In this document: piece after piece, positions 25,331 to 33,627 of the stretch
Position numbering within the stretch: the stretch's first letter is position 1
How the letters are laid out: each line of letters starts with the position of its first letter
Assembly: GCA_937912175.1 (NCBI GenBank)
Contig: CALDOU010000025.1
Coordinates: forward strand, 1-45,491
Source: an uncultured Clostridia bacterium
GTDB lineage: Bacteria > Bacillota > Clostridia > Oscillospirales > Acutalibacteraceae
Direction of reading: 5' to 3'
DNA: 45,491 bases
Made by a program: the position numbers and the translations under genes
The notes under the pieces: generated by a model
Databases searched by the model: none
What the model was told of the DNA's origin: nothing
What the model saw: the letters and a program-made list of their open reading frames with translations, nothing else

Positions 25331-26401
25331 ATGTTTAGCAGGCTTGAAGCGACAGAAAAGAGATATGAAGAGATAAATCAAAAATTATGTGATGCTAATG
25401 TAATAGCGGATCAAAACACATATAAATCGTTAATGAAAGAATATAAAAATCTTACCCCTGTTGTTGAAAAATATAGGGAATATAAAAAGCACGAAAACGA
25501 TTTGCAAGAAGCTAAGGAGATTTTATCTGAAAGTTCGGGAGATAAAGATTTAAAAGAAATGGCAGAAATGGAAATTGAATCCGCTAAAGAAAATATAGAA
25601 AAAATTTCCGAAGAACTTAAAGTATTATTGCTTCCGAAAGACCCCAATGATGAGCGCAATGTTATTATAGAAATCAGGGGTGGCGCCGGCGGAGAAGAAG
25701 CGGCACTTTTTGCCGGTGCTCTTTTCAGAATGTACAATATGTATGCTCAAGAACGTAGGTGGAAGGTGGAAATTCTTAATTCCAATGAAACTCAGTTGGG
25801 CGGTTTTAAAGAAATAAGCTTTATGATTTCCGGCGAAGGTGCTTATTCACGATTTAAGTATGAAAGCGGAGTTCATAGGGTTCAAAGAGTCCCCGATACC
25901 GAAACACAAGGGCGAGTTCATACTTCAACCGTTACCGTTGCGGTTTTGCCTGAGGCCGAGGATGTGGAAATAGAAATTAATCCTACTGATTTGCAAATTG
26001 ATACTTACAGAGCAGGGGGAGCCGGTGGACAACATGTTAATAAAACTGAATCGGCAATAAGAATAACTCACTTGCCGACCGGTGTGGTTGTTGAATGTCA
26101 GGATGAAAGAAGTCAGTATAAAAATAAAGATAAAGCTATGAAAGTTCTTAAATCTCGACTTTTAGAGGCCAAAAGAGCCGAACAAGAGTCTGCTGTTGCT
26201 GAAGAGCGCCGTTCACAAGTCGGTACGGGGGACAGGTCCGAAAGAATACGGACTTATAATTATCCGCAAAGCAGAGTGACTGATCATCGTATAGGCTTGA
26301 CGCTTTACCGTTTGGAGGATGTTCTTAACGGAGATTTGGACGAAGTAATAGATGCCCTGACCACAGCGGACAGAGCATCCAAATTAGCGGGTGAATCGTA
26401 A
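25331..26401 (+). CDS. prfA: Peptide chain release factor 1
   Basis: 356 residues from ATG 25331, with GGAGG about 9 bases upstream; the 23-residue longer frame would start before the -10 of the promoter. Releases peptides at UAA and UAG. Catalytic GGQ at 232-234 within AGGAGGQHVNKTESAIR. The codon-recognition loop reads RVPDTETQGRVHTS, with P-D-T in the place of the RF1 PxT motif (RF2 would have SPF). The N-terminal helical domain is complete. Confidence 0.97.
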   Translation: MFSRLEATEKRYEEINQKLCDANVIADQNTYKSLMKEYKNLTPVVEKYREYKKHENDLQEAKEILSESSGDKDLKEMAEMEIESAKENIEKISEELKVLLLPKDPNDERNVIIEIRGGAGGEEAALFAGALFRMYNMYAQERRWKVEILNSNETQLGGFKEISFMISGEGAYSRFKYESGVHRVQRVPDTETQGRVHTSTVTVAVLPEAEDVEIEINPTDLQIDTYRAGGAGGQHVNKTESAIRITHLPTGVVVECQDERSQYKNKDKAMKVLKSRLLEAKRAEQESAVAEERRSQVGTGDRSERIRTYNYPQSRVTDHRIGLTLYRLEDVLNGDLDEVIDALTTADRASKLAGES

Positions 26402-26476
26402 ATTGTTAAAATTTTTAATTTAAATTGAAAACACTTATTTTTGGACAATTGATATAATTGGTAGAGCGCGTATTCA

Positions 26477-26911
26477 TTATTGGTCCCGTGGTTCAGCACG
26501 GCAAAAAGGGCAAATATTATGAAGATTACCGTGGCCTTCTTGATTGAGAATGTTAAGATAACATTCTTGACACATATAGTGAGGCTCTTGACCTTCGCAC
26601 GCATATGGATGTACTCGGGCATGGTCTCCGTTATCATAAGCCTCATAACATATTGGACATTCGCCAAATGTTTCGTTGTGTTCATTGGAGGCGTTGGGTG
26701 CGGCTTCTTTCGAAGGAGTGGATTGAGGTCTACTTTGAGATGGATGTGAGGGTCTTCTCGAAGGAGCGTATGAGAACCTGTTTGAAGATTGATATGGACG
26801 ATGTATATATCGATTATACATTTGTGCGCCATATGTATATGCAGCGATTAGTCCGGATATAGCAGCAAGTTTAATTGCTATACATATGGTTTCTTTTAAA
26901 TTACTGTTCAT
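26477..26911 (-). CDS. RING-finger protein with N-terminal hydrophobic segment (eukaryote-like E3 ligase candidate)
   Basis: 144 residues from ATG 26911, which has AAGGAG 11 bases upstream. Residues 8-29 form a hydrophobic segment (anchor or uncleaved signal). Residues 38-82 are a Pro/Ser/Arg/Gln-rich linker. The C-terminus is a RING: C85-x2-C88-x16-C105-x5-H111-x2-C114-x2-C117-x16-C134-x2-C137, with the typical ECPICYE start and CPFCRAEP end (Pro after the last pair's Cys, as in E3 ligases). The only departure is five residues, not one to three, between the third Cys and the His. Known RING proteins recruit E2 enzymes to attach ubiquitin, which bacteria lack, so a host target is inferred. 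A 120-base sample (26641-26760) is about 47% GC, above its surroundings, hinting at transfer. Arg-rich flank after the helix makes the topology uncertain. It has its own promoter. Confidence 0.8.
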   Translation of the reverse strand: MNSNLKETICIAIKLAAISGLIAAYTYGAQMYNRYIHRPYQSSNRFSYAPSRRPSHPSQSRPQSTPSKEAAPNASNEHNETFGECPICYEAYDNGDHARVHPYACEGQEPHYMCQECYLNILNQEGHGNLHNICPFCRAEPRDQ

Positions 26912-26948
26912 ATTAATAAAATCTCCTTTTAGTTTATAATTCATGTTA

Positions 26949-26977
26949 TATTATAACATTTTTGTAATATTTTTTCA
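26949..26977 (-). promoter_or_regulatory. Promoter of the RING gene, overlapped by a palindrome
   Basis: On the minus strand: TTGAAA (26972-26977), 17 bases, TATAAT (26949-26954), with TG one base before the -10. GTTATATTATAAC (26944-26956) is a perfect palindrome covering the -10 and could be an operator. Confidence 0.75.
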
Positions 26978-27018
26978 AATGTATTTTTCATATTTTTTAA
27001 CGAAAGGTAAATTTTTAG

Positions 27019-28035
27019 GTGGATACATTAAAATTAAAAAGTTTTGAGTGTGACAAAGCTTCACAAATTATAAAAAGCGGCGGAATAGTTGCTATTCCTA
27101 CGGAAACAGTATATGGCTTGGCGGCAAGTGTTTTTGATGAAGACGCCATAAAAAAGATTTTTACGGCTAAAGGCAGACCTTCCGACAATCCTTTGATAGT
27201 ACACATTGCAAATTTAAATAATATATATGATGTGGTATCTGAATTTCCGGAAACCGCAAAAAAATTAGCCTCAAAGTTTTGGCCCGGACCTTTGACTTTA
27301 ATTTTGCCTAAGAATGATAAAATTCCTTATAGCGTGAGTGCGGGAATGGATTCTGTTGCTGTAAGATTTCCGGCTAATAAAATTTCGCAAAAAATTATAT
27401 TGAAGTCGGGTGTACCGTTAGTTGCGCCTTCGGCAAATATTTCGGGAAAACCCAGCCCTACAAAATTTGAACATGTTGTAAAAGATTTAGACGGAAAAGT
27501 TGATGCAATTGTTGACGGAGGAAGTTGTGGAGTAGGTGTGGAATCAACGGTTTTGTCTTTAATTGGTGAAATTCCAAGGATTTTACGTCCCGGTGCAATT
27601 ACAGTCAAAGATTTGGAGCAAATAATCGGCAAAGTTGAAGTTGATAAAGCGGTATATGAGAATATTAAACCGGGACAGGCTGTTTTGTCTCCGGGTATGA
27701 AATATAAGCATTATTCTCCAAACGCAGAAGTATATATAGTAAAAGGCTCTTCTTATTGTCAATATGTTAATTCAAAAATAAATGAAAATTCAAAAAAAGA
27801 TATAATAGCTCTGTGTTTTAATGAAGATGTACCGTATTTAAAAGCGCCTTATATAACTTATGGAAGTAAAAATAATTTTAATGAACAAGCACGCAATCTT
27901 TTTGACGCTTTAAGAAAAGTTGATGAACTTGATTTTAAAATTGTTTATGCTCATTTTGAAAATAATAACGACGTTGGATTGGCAGTATATAACAGGCTTG
28001 TAAGAGCTGCGGGGTTTAAAATTATAGAGCTTTGA
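27019..28035 (+). CDS. ywlC: L-threonylcarbamoyladenylate synthase (Sua5/YwlC)
   Basis: 338 residues: a YrdC domain (about 1-205) plus a C-terminal Sua5 domain, the long form found in Bacillota. Makes threonylcarbamoyl-AMP from Thr, bicarbonate and ATP for the t6A37 tRNA modification. Substrate-binding segments: GIVAIPTETVYGLA, FTAKGRPSDNPLIVHI, APSANISGKPSPT and RPGAITVKDLE. The start is GTG 27019 with GAAAGG about 11 bases upstream. The partner enzymes TsaB, TsaD and TsaE are not in the window. It starts the group ywlC, transglycosylase, aminopeptidase. Confidence 0.94.
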   Translation: MDTLKLKSFECDKASQIIKSGGIVAIPTETVYGLAASVFDEDAIKKIFTAKGRPSDNPLIVHIANLNNIYDVVSEFPETAKKLASKFWPGPLTLILPKNDKIPYSVSAGMDSVAVRFPANKISQKIILKSGVPLVAPSANISGKPSPTKFEHVVKDLDGKVDAIVDGGSCGVGVESTVLSLIGEIPRILRPGAITVKDLEQIIGKVEVDKAVYENIKPGQAVLSPGMKYKHYSPNAEVYIVKGSSYCQYVNSKINENSKKDIIALCFNEDVPYLKAPYITYGSKNNFNEQARNLFDALRKVDELDFKIVYAHFENNNDVGLAVYNRLVRAAGFKIIEL

Positions 28036-28055
28036 AAATCAATCTTTAATGTTTT

Positions 28056-28643
28056 ATGTTGGGAGGTTTTATTATAATATTAAAATCAATTAAGAAAGTT
28101 TTTTTGTTTTTTGTGATTTTATTCGTTGCTTTCTTTGTGTTTTTATTTTGCGGAGGATATAAAAAGCTAATTAAACCTTTTTATCCGATTCAATATGAAG
28201 ATGTTGTTAATAAAGCGTCTGAAACTTACAATGTCAACAAAGAACTTATATATGCAATAATCAAATGCGAAAGTAATTTTGATTCCGATGCGCATTCTCA
28301 CGCCGATGCTATTGGATTAATGCAAATTACTCCCGACACTTTTAAATGGTTGCAACTTCATACTCATAATAAAATTGATAATATGCAGCTTTTAAAAGAC
28401 CCCGAAATTAATATAATGTACGGCACATTATTGATTTCCATTCTTATGAAAAAATATGGTAATGAGAAAGTGGCGCTCGGTGCATATAATGCGGGAGAAA
28501 CAGTTGTAAAGCGGTGGCTTGCGGATAAAAATATTTCCAAGGATGGTAAATCGTTGAATGAAATACCATATAAGGAAACCGCAAATTACGTAAAAAGAGT
28601 TAATCGAGTAAAAAGAATATATAAAAAGTTATATTTTGAATAA
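28056..28643 (+). CDS. Membrane-anchored soluble lytic transglycosylase (SLT, GH23)
   Basis: About 189-195 residues. An N-terminal membrane anchor (KKVFLFFVILFVAFFVFLF) is followed by an SLT domain from about residue 48: ELIYAIIKCESNFD (catalytic Glu in the ES motif), ADAIGLMQITPDTF (GLMQI motif) and ALGAYNAGETVVKRW (AYNAG motif). It cuts peptidoglycan between MurNAc and GlcNAc. The start is uncertain: ATG 28056 has no ribosome binding site, while a perfect GGGAGG sits at 28061-28066, inside the frame. The only codons at the right distance are ATT 28071 or ATA 28074/28077. It lies 20 bp after ywlC. Confidence 0.88.
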   Translation: MLGGFIIILKSIKKVFLFFVILFVAFFVFLFCGGYKKLIKPFYPIQYEDVVNKASETYNVNKELIYAIIKCESNFDSDAHSHADAIGLMQITPDTFKWLQLHTHNKIDNMQLLKDPEINIMYGTLLISILMKKYGNEKVALGAYNAGETVVKRWLADKNISKDGKSLNEIPYKETANYVKRVNRVKRIYKKLYFE

Positions 28644-28701
28644 TTTTGAATTTAGTGATATCATTAATGTTTAGAGTGAATTTTTAAAGGAGATGTGCGA
28701 A

Positions 28702-30108
28702 GTGGATAAAAAATCAAACAGTATAAAAAAACTTAAAGATAAACTTTTTTATAAAAGAGAAAACGGTGGAAAAATTCTTTTGCCTGAGGAACTGAAAAAA
28801 TGTGAGGATTTCAGTATTGGGTATAAAGATTATTTAAATAAAGCCAAAACAGAGCGTGAAAATGTAACGTATGTTTTAAATGAAATAAAAGAAAAGGGTT
28901 TCAAAAAGTTTGATAAATCAGCTACATATAAGCCGGGAGACAGAGTATATACCGTAAACAGAGAGCGTGGAATAATTTTGGCTGTTATCGGTAAGAACGG
29001 AGTAAAAAACGGAGTTCGTTTTTCAATTGCCCATATTGATGCTCCGCGTTTGGATTTAAAACCCAACCCGATTATGGAAACAAATGATTTCGCTATGTTT
29101 AAAACCCATTACTATGGTGGCATAAAAAAATATCAATGGACTGCCATTCCGCTCGCTCTTCATGGAAGAATAGTTAAAAAAGACGGTACATATGTTGATG
29201 TTTCAATAGGCGAAAATTCAGATGAACCATGTTTTTGCGTAACGGATTTGTTGCCACATTTAGCCAGAGAACAAATGAATAAAAAAATGTCTCAAGCGGT
29301 TATGGGTGAAGATTTAAATGTCATGATTGGAAGTTTGCCGTTTAAAAGCGATGAAGGCTCTGAACTGGTAAAATTAAATATACTTAATCTTTTAAATGAA
29401 AAATATGGTATTGTGGAAGAAGATTTTGTTTCTTCCGATTTAGAGCTTGTTCCTGCAATGAAAGCTCAAGACGTTGGTCTTGACCGTAGTATGATTGGTG
29501 GTTATGCTCATGATGATCGTTCTTGTGCGTATCCTTCTTTTCAAGCGATTTTGGATTGCAAAACTCCGGAAAATACAGCTGTTGTTGTGCTTACGGATAA
29601 AGAGGAAATCGGTAGTGACGGAAATACGGGTATGCAATCTCGATTTGTGGAATATTTTATTTCCGATTTAGCTGATATGGAAAATTGTAAATGCGGTGAT
29701 GTACTAAGCAAATCAAAGTGTCTTTCTGCTGACGTTAATGCGGCTTATGATCCAACTTATGCAAGTAGCTATGAAGTTTTAAACAGTTCATTTATTAACC
29801 GTGGTGTTGTTGTCGAAAAATATACGGGTAGTGGCGGAAAATATGGAACTTCCGAGGCTTCTGCAGAATTTACCGGTGAAATTCGAAAGCTCCTTAATGA
29901 TAATAATATTATTTGGCAAAGCGGTGAGCTCGGTAAAGTTGATACCGGTGGCGGCGGAACAATAGCCAAATATATTGCAAATCTTAATGTTGATGTTATT
30001 GACATCGGGGTTCCTGTTCTTTCCATGCATGCGCCTTTTGAAATTATTTCAAAAATTGACCTTTATATGACCTATCGTGCAATATCTGCGTTTTTAAACC
30101 ATAATTGA
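28702..30108 (+). CDS. M18-family aminopeptidase
   Basis: 468 residues from GTG 28702; the ATG at 28693 abuts the AAAGGAG site, while the GTG is 9 bases from it. A dinuclear metal aminopeptidase of the aspartyl aminopeptidase (M18) family, cytoplasmic. Metal and catalytic residues: SIAHIDAPRLDLKP (His and Asp), GGYAHDDRSCAY (Asp), VLTDKEEIGSDGNTG (catalytic Glu pair) and SMHAPFEIISK (last His). The likely role is trimming N-terminal residues from peptides; exact specificity is unknown. It follows the transglycosylase by 58 bp and is closed by a terminator. Confidence 0.93.
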   Translation: MDKKSNSIKKLKDKLFYKRENGGKILLPEELKKCEDFSIGYKDYLNKAKTERENVTYVLNEIKEKGFKKFDKSATYKPGDRVYTVNRERGIILAVIGKNGVKNGVRFSIAHIDAPRLDLKPNPIMETNDFAMFKTHYYGGIKKYQWTAIPLALHGRIVKKDGTYVDVSIGENSDEPCFCVTDLLPHLAREQMNKKMSQAVMGEDLNVMIGSLPFKSDEGSELVKLNILNLLNEKYGIVEEDFVSSDLELVPAMKAQDVGLDRSMIGGYAHDDRSCAYPSFQAILDCKTPENTAVVVLTDKEEIGSDGNTGMQSRFVEYFISDLADMENCKCGDVLSKSKCLSADVNAAYDPTYASSYEVLNSSFINRGVVVEKYTGSGGKYGTSEASAEFTGEIRKLLNDNNIIWQSGELGKVDTGGGGTIAKYIANLNVDVIDIGVPVLSMHAPFEIISKIDLYMTYRAISAFLNHN

Positions 30109-30135
30109 TTTTATGAAAACTTAAAATTAATAATT

Positions 30136-30174
30136 AAAAATATCGTCGTAGAATTTTATAGCGACGATATTTTT
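30136..30174. terminator. Bidirectional terminator after the aminopeptidase
   Basis: AAAAATATCGTCG (30136-30148) pairs with CGACGATATTTTT (30162-30174) across a 13-base loop. It serves the aminopeptidase (plus) and bofA (minus). Confidence 0.88.
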
Positions 30175-30205
30175 GCGTAAATTTTTATTTTATATGTGTC
30201 TTGGG

Positions 30206-30472
30206 TTAAGAAAATAAAGTGTTTAAAATACTTAATGCGCTTATTCCGGGAATACCAAGTAACGCAGATATTCCTAAGCTTATATTATTTAAAGGCATTT
30301 TTATTGAAGTAAGAGGTTCGGAATAATTTAGCATAATCAACGTAAGAACTCCGAACCCCGTTGAACTCAGTGAACGTAAAAAAGGGTGGTTGTATTTTAA
30401 AATAAGGTGAATAATAAATGTTATCAATGTCATGGAAATCAAATTTAATGCAACGGGCCAAAAATTAAACAT
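30206..30472 (-). CDS. bofA: BofA-family protein (pro-sigma-K processing inhibitor)
   Basis: 88 residues from ATG 30472, with AAGGGGG 6 bases upstream. Three hydrophobic segments cover nearly the whole protein, and the end NNISLGISALLGIPGISALS matches the BofA tail (P-hydrophobic-GIPG). In Bacillus, BofA sits in the forespore outer membrane and holds back the SpoIVFB protease that activates sigma-K. It is paired with yaaL as in B. subtilis recR-yaaL-bofA, but recR is absent here. In non-sporulating Clostridia it would be a relic or have another role. Confidence 0.8.
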   Translation of the reverse strand: MFNFWPVALNLISMTLITFIIHLILKYNHPFLRSLSSTGFGVLTLIMLNYSEPLTSIKMPLNNISLGISALLGIPGISALSILNTLFS

Positions 30473-30485
30473 TTCAATCCCCCTT

Positions 30486-30740
30486 TTAAGAAATTTTATC
30501 AAATTTGATTTTATTCATTAAATAGCGATATCTGGCGTTTAAAACCTCGCGCTGGTGAATGCAGGCGTCAATTAAATCACTGTTTTCTTCCATTTGAAAC
30601 CATAAATTTGTTTTGTCCATTTCCCGGCATATATTTTTGATTTCTTCTATTAATTTTTCTTGGTTGAGAGAATCGGGGTTTTCAATAGGCTTACTTTTTT
30701 TATGTAATTCTATTTTTTTAATAAAATTCATCATAACCAT
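30486..30740 (-). CDS. yaaL: YaaL-like protein (DUF2508)
   Basis: 84 residues, hydrophilic and helical, no membrane segment. The pattern EKLIEEIKNICREMDKTNLW, then SDLIDACIHQREVLNARYRYL, matches DUF2508/YaaL proteins, found next to bofA in Bacillota. Function unknown. ATG 30740 has GAAGG 6-7 bases upstream; ATGs two and three codons later are possible. It is 13 bp upstream of bofA, in an operon with it. Confidence 0.75.
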   Translation of the reverse strand: MVMMNFIKKIELHKKSKPIENPDSLNQEKLIEEIKNICREMDKTNLWFQMEENSDLIDACIHQREVLNARYRYLMNKIKFDKIS

Positions 30741-30894
30741 ACACGACCTTCTTCATAAGTAGTTTATAAATATATTTATGATTTTATATTGGGTAAATAT
30801 GAAAAATTTTATTCGCTTAAACTGATTTTTTAATTATTAAAATTTGATAAATTAAATTATATTTATGAACATAAAAGGTTAATATAAGAGAAAT

Positions 30895-30934
30895 GTTAGC
30901 CAAGGTTTACTTTTTGCGCTTTTTGAGTTATAAT
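30895..30934 (+). promoter_or_regulatory. feo promoter with DtxR-like palindrome over the -35
   Basis: -35 TTTACT (30906-30911), 17 bases, -10 TATAAT (30929-30934). The imperfect palindrome GTTAGCC-AA-GGTTTAC (30895-30910; 5 of 7 positions symmetric) covers the -35. It resembles metal-repressor boxes of the DtxR/IdeR type (TTAGG...CCTAA), and the operon itself encodes a DtxR-family protein. Confidence 0.6.
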
Positions 30935-31019
30935 TTTTTATGTATGGAAAATATATATTAACATTATTGTACAAGTGATAATACAAACATAAAAGATAAA
31001 TAAAGGATGGTGAAAATTT

Positions 31020-33392
31020 GTGAGAAAGATCGGGAATATGAATCCCCGTGAAATCGGAATTGTAAAAAAAGTAGGTTGCTCAGGAGCGCTTCGCCGAAGA
31101 ATTATAGATATGGGTGTTACACCGGGGGCGCGAGTGGAAATGATAAAATCTGCACCGTTTGGAGACCCTCTGGAAATAAAGATCCATGGATATAATTTAA
31201 GTATAAGGAAATCTGAAGCAGACAGCATAGAGCTTTTTGAAAACGATTTTGATGCACAAATATTAAGAGAAAAAAGTCATAAGTACTTTTCTGATAAATT
31301 TAATTCAAGCGATATTGTGAAAAAAATTCCCATTGTCGCTTATGGTGATAAAGAAAAATCAGAATCACCCCGTATAGCTTTGATAGGTAACCCAAATAGC
31401 GGAAAAACGACATTATTTAATAATTTGACGGGAAGTTACCAGTATGTTGGAAATTGGCCGGGAGTTACCGTGGGAAGAAAAGAGGGAAGAATAAAAGATT
31501 TAGAATCAGAAGTGACTTTGGTGGATTTGCCGGGAATATATTCACTTTCTCCTTATTCCCCGGAAGAAATAGTCACAAGAGACTATATGTTAAACGAAAA
31601 TCCCGACTTGATTATTAATATTATTGATTCTACCAATTTGGAAAGAAATCTTTATTTGACAACTCAACTGTTAGAACTTGATATCAAAATGATTTTGGTT
31701 TTAAATATGACCGACCTTTTGAGTTATAAAGGGCAAAAAATAGATTACGATACTTTGGAAAACGAATTGGGCGTTAAGGTTATTCCTATTTCCGCAGGCA
31801 AAAGTGAAGGAATAGAGACCCTTTTAAAAGAAATTTCCAAGTTTGACTTTTATAAAAGCGAATCTCGTAAGGCTTTAAATATATATTCAAAATATGTCGA
31901 AAAAGCGCTTGATGATATTGAAAATGTGGTCAACGTCGGAAATAAATATGTTAAAAACAATCGTTTTTATAATGTTAAAATATTCGAAAACGATCCGTTA
32001 ATAATGCAAGAAATAAAGTTGGAAAAAGATAAATTAAATAAAGTTAAAGAAATACGAAGTTTGTTAAGTGCCAAATACGAAAAGGATAAAGACATTATAA
32101 TTGCCGATGAAAGATATTCATATATATGTGCGCTATGTGAAAAAGCGGTGAAAAAACTAAAAAAGCCTTTTTCGGTTTCCAATAATCTTGATAAAATAGT
32201 GACCGGAAAATATACCGCAATTCCATTATTTTTAATTATTATACTTTCTATTTTTTATATAACATTTGGACCATTTGGAATAATGCTTAAATCATGGTGT
32301 GAAAGTTTTATTAATGGTAATATGTACAGCACTGTTGAAAAAATTTTAAACTATGTAGGGGCTTCTTATTGGTCAAAAAGTTTAGTATTGGACGCAATGA
32401 TAAGCGGTGTGGGAGCGGTTATTTCGTTTTTACCTCAAGTAATTTTGCTTTTTACACTTCTTTCGTTATTGGAAGATTGCGGTTATATGTCACGGGCCGC
32501 ATTTATCATGGATAAGCCTTTTAGGCGGATTGGGCTTTCCGGAAGAGCTTTTGTCCCTCTTATAATGGGGTTTGGATGCAGTGTACCTGCGGTGTTGGGT
32601 ACAAAAATTTTAGAAAACAAAAAAGATAAAAATTTAACTGTATTTTTAATACCTTTTATGTCTTGCAGTGCTAAAATGCCTATTTATTTGCTTTTTGCTT
32701 CGGCGTTTTTCCCCCGCCATCAAACTTTAGTTGTATTTTCTTTGTACTTTTTAGGTGTGCTGGTTGCTATTTTGACGGCGTTTTTATTAAAAGATACTCT
32801 TTTTAAAGGTGAGTCATCGCCATTTATAATGGAGATGCCGGAATATAAACTTCCATCTTTAAAAAATGTTTGGTTAAGCGTGTGGGATAAGACCAAAGAT
32901 TTTATTGAACGCGCCGGAACAGTTATTTTACTGGCAACAATAGCAGTGTGGTTTTTGCAGTCGTTTAATTTTGAGTTTAGGTTGGTAAGGGATAGTTCAC
33001 AAAGTATTTTAGCAACAATAGGAAATTTTATTGCTCCTGTATTTAGTTTGTGTGGGTTTGGAGACTGGCGCTCGTGTGTTGCTCTTTTAACCGGAATTAT
33101 GGCCAAAGAATCTATTGTAAGTACTCTTTCGGTTCTTTATGGAGGCGGAAGTGTTGTAGCGCTCGGTGAAATTCTTCCAAGTGTATTTTCGGTTTGTAGC
33201 GCTTTGGCGTTTTTGGTTTTTGCTCTTTTGTATACGCCTTGTGTGGCAGCTTTTTCAGCTATACATAAAGAGTTTGAAAATCGAAAATTAACTATTATAT
33301 TTATTATTTATCAACTTTTTATTGCTTATCTTTGTTCGGCTCTTACATATCAAATTTCGAGCTTGCTATTTAAATTATTTGCGAATATTTGA
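31020..33392 (+). CDS. feoB: Ferrous iron transporter FeoB with fused FeoA domain
   Basis: 790 residues. Residues 1-75 form a FeoA SH3-like domain (GALRRRIIDMGVTPGARVEM, PLEIKIHGYNLSIRK). Then comes the FeoB G domain: G1 GNPNSGKTT (123-131), GVTVG (148-152), G3 DLPG (169-172) and G4 NMTD. The membrane part from about 400 has the gates FLPQVILLFTLLSLLEDCGY and GFGCSVPAVLGT, with the Cys typical of the pore, and PFMSCSAKMPIY. It takes up Fe2+ across the membrane, driven or gated by GTP. The GTG start has AAAGGATGG about 9-12 bases upstream. FeoA is usually a separate gene. First gene of the operon with the Cys-rich protein and DtxR regulator. Confidence 0.96.
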   Translation: MRKIGNMNPREIGIVKKVGCSGALRRRIIDMGVTPGARVEMIKSAPFGDPLEIKIHGYNLSIRKSEADSIELFENDFDAQILREKSHKYFSDKFNSSDIVKKIPIVAYGDKEKSESPRIALIGNPNSGKTTLFNNLTGSYQYVGNWPGVTVGRKEGRIKDLESEVTLVDLPGIYSLSPYSPEEIVTRDYMLNENPDLIINIIDSTNLERNLYLTTQLLELDIKMILVLNMTDLLSYKGQKIDYDTLENELGVKVIPISAGKSEGIETLLKEISKFDFYKSESRKALNIYSKYVEKALDDIENVVNVGNKYVKNNRFYNVKIFENDPLIMQEIKLEKDKLNKVKEIRSLLSAKYEKDKDIIIADERYSYICALCEKAVKKLKKPFSVSNNLDKIVTGKYTAIPLFLIIILSIFYITFGPFGIMLKSWCESFINGNMYSTVEKILNYVGASYWSKSLVLDAMISGVGAVISFLPQVILLFTLLSLLEDCGYMSRAAFIMDKPFRRIGLSGRAFVPLIMGFGCSVPAVLGTKILENKKDKNLTVFLIPFMSCSAKMPIYLLFASAFFPRHQTLVVFSLYFLGVLVAILTAFLLKDTLFKGESSPFIMEMPEYKLPSLKNVWLSVWDKTKDFIERAGTVILLATIAVWFLQSFNFEFRLVRDSSQSILATIGNFIAPVFSLCGFGDWRSCVALLTGIMAKESIVSTLSVLYGGGSVVALGEILPSVFSVCSALAFLVFALLYTPCVAAFSAIHKEFENRKLTIIFIIYQLFIAYLCSALTYQISSLLFKLFANI

Positions 33393-33450
33393 ATAAAGGA
33401 TTAAGAAAATAATTATAGGCAAAAATTCAAAAATAAAAGAGGTTTAAAAT

Positions 33451-33621
33451 ATGAATGTAACAGATATTGTAATTTTGGTTATTGTAATAAGCTTAGTAGC
33501 GTTTGTATTAATTCATGCGGGAAAGAAAAATAAATTAGCCAAAGAAACCAAATGTAGCAAATGTTCGGGGTGTCCTTCCAGAGTACTATGCGAAAAAGTT
33601 CAAAATAATAAGCGGGGCTAA
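33451..33621 (+). CDS. FeoB-associated Cys-rich membrane protein
   Basis: 56 residues, ATG 33451 with AGAGG about 9 bases upstream, TAA at 33619-33621. One N-terminal membrane helix (IVILVIVISLVAFVLIH) is followed by a cytoplasmic Cys cluster CSKCSGCPSRVLCEK (C-x2-C-x2-C-x5-C). This architecture and its place 58 bp after feoB match the small FeoB-associated proteins found in many anaerobes, thought to help iron passage. Role inferred from family and position. Confidence 0.85.
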   Translation: MNVTDIVILVIVISLVAFVLIHAGKKNKLAKETKCSKCSGCPSRVLCEKVQNNKRG

Positions 33622-33627
33622 ATAAAA

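Noticed and set aside
26455..26500. tRNA-like words (TTGGTAGAGCGC and GGTTCA) downstream of prfA
   Set aside because: Only about 25 bases separate the D-loop-like and T-loop-like words, with no room for an anticodon arm and no matching acceptor stem; the second word is the end of the RING gene.
26305..26832. Long minus-strand open frame over the prfA end and the RING gene
   Set aside because: It overlaps two well-supported genes in other frames, lacks a ribosome binding site and has no recognisable domain.
30892..30960. 22-codon open frame in the feo promoter region
   Set aside because: It covers the -35 and -10 of a good promoter and has no properly spaced ribosome binding site.
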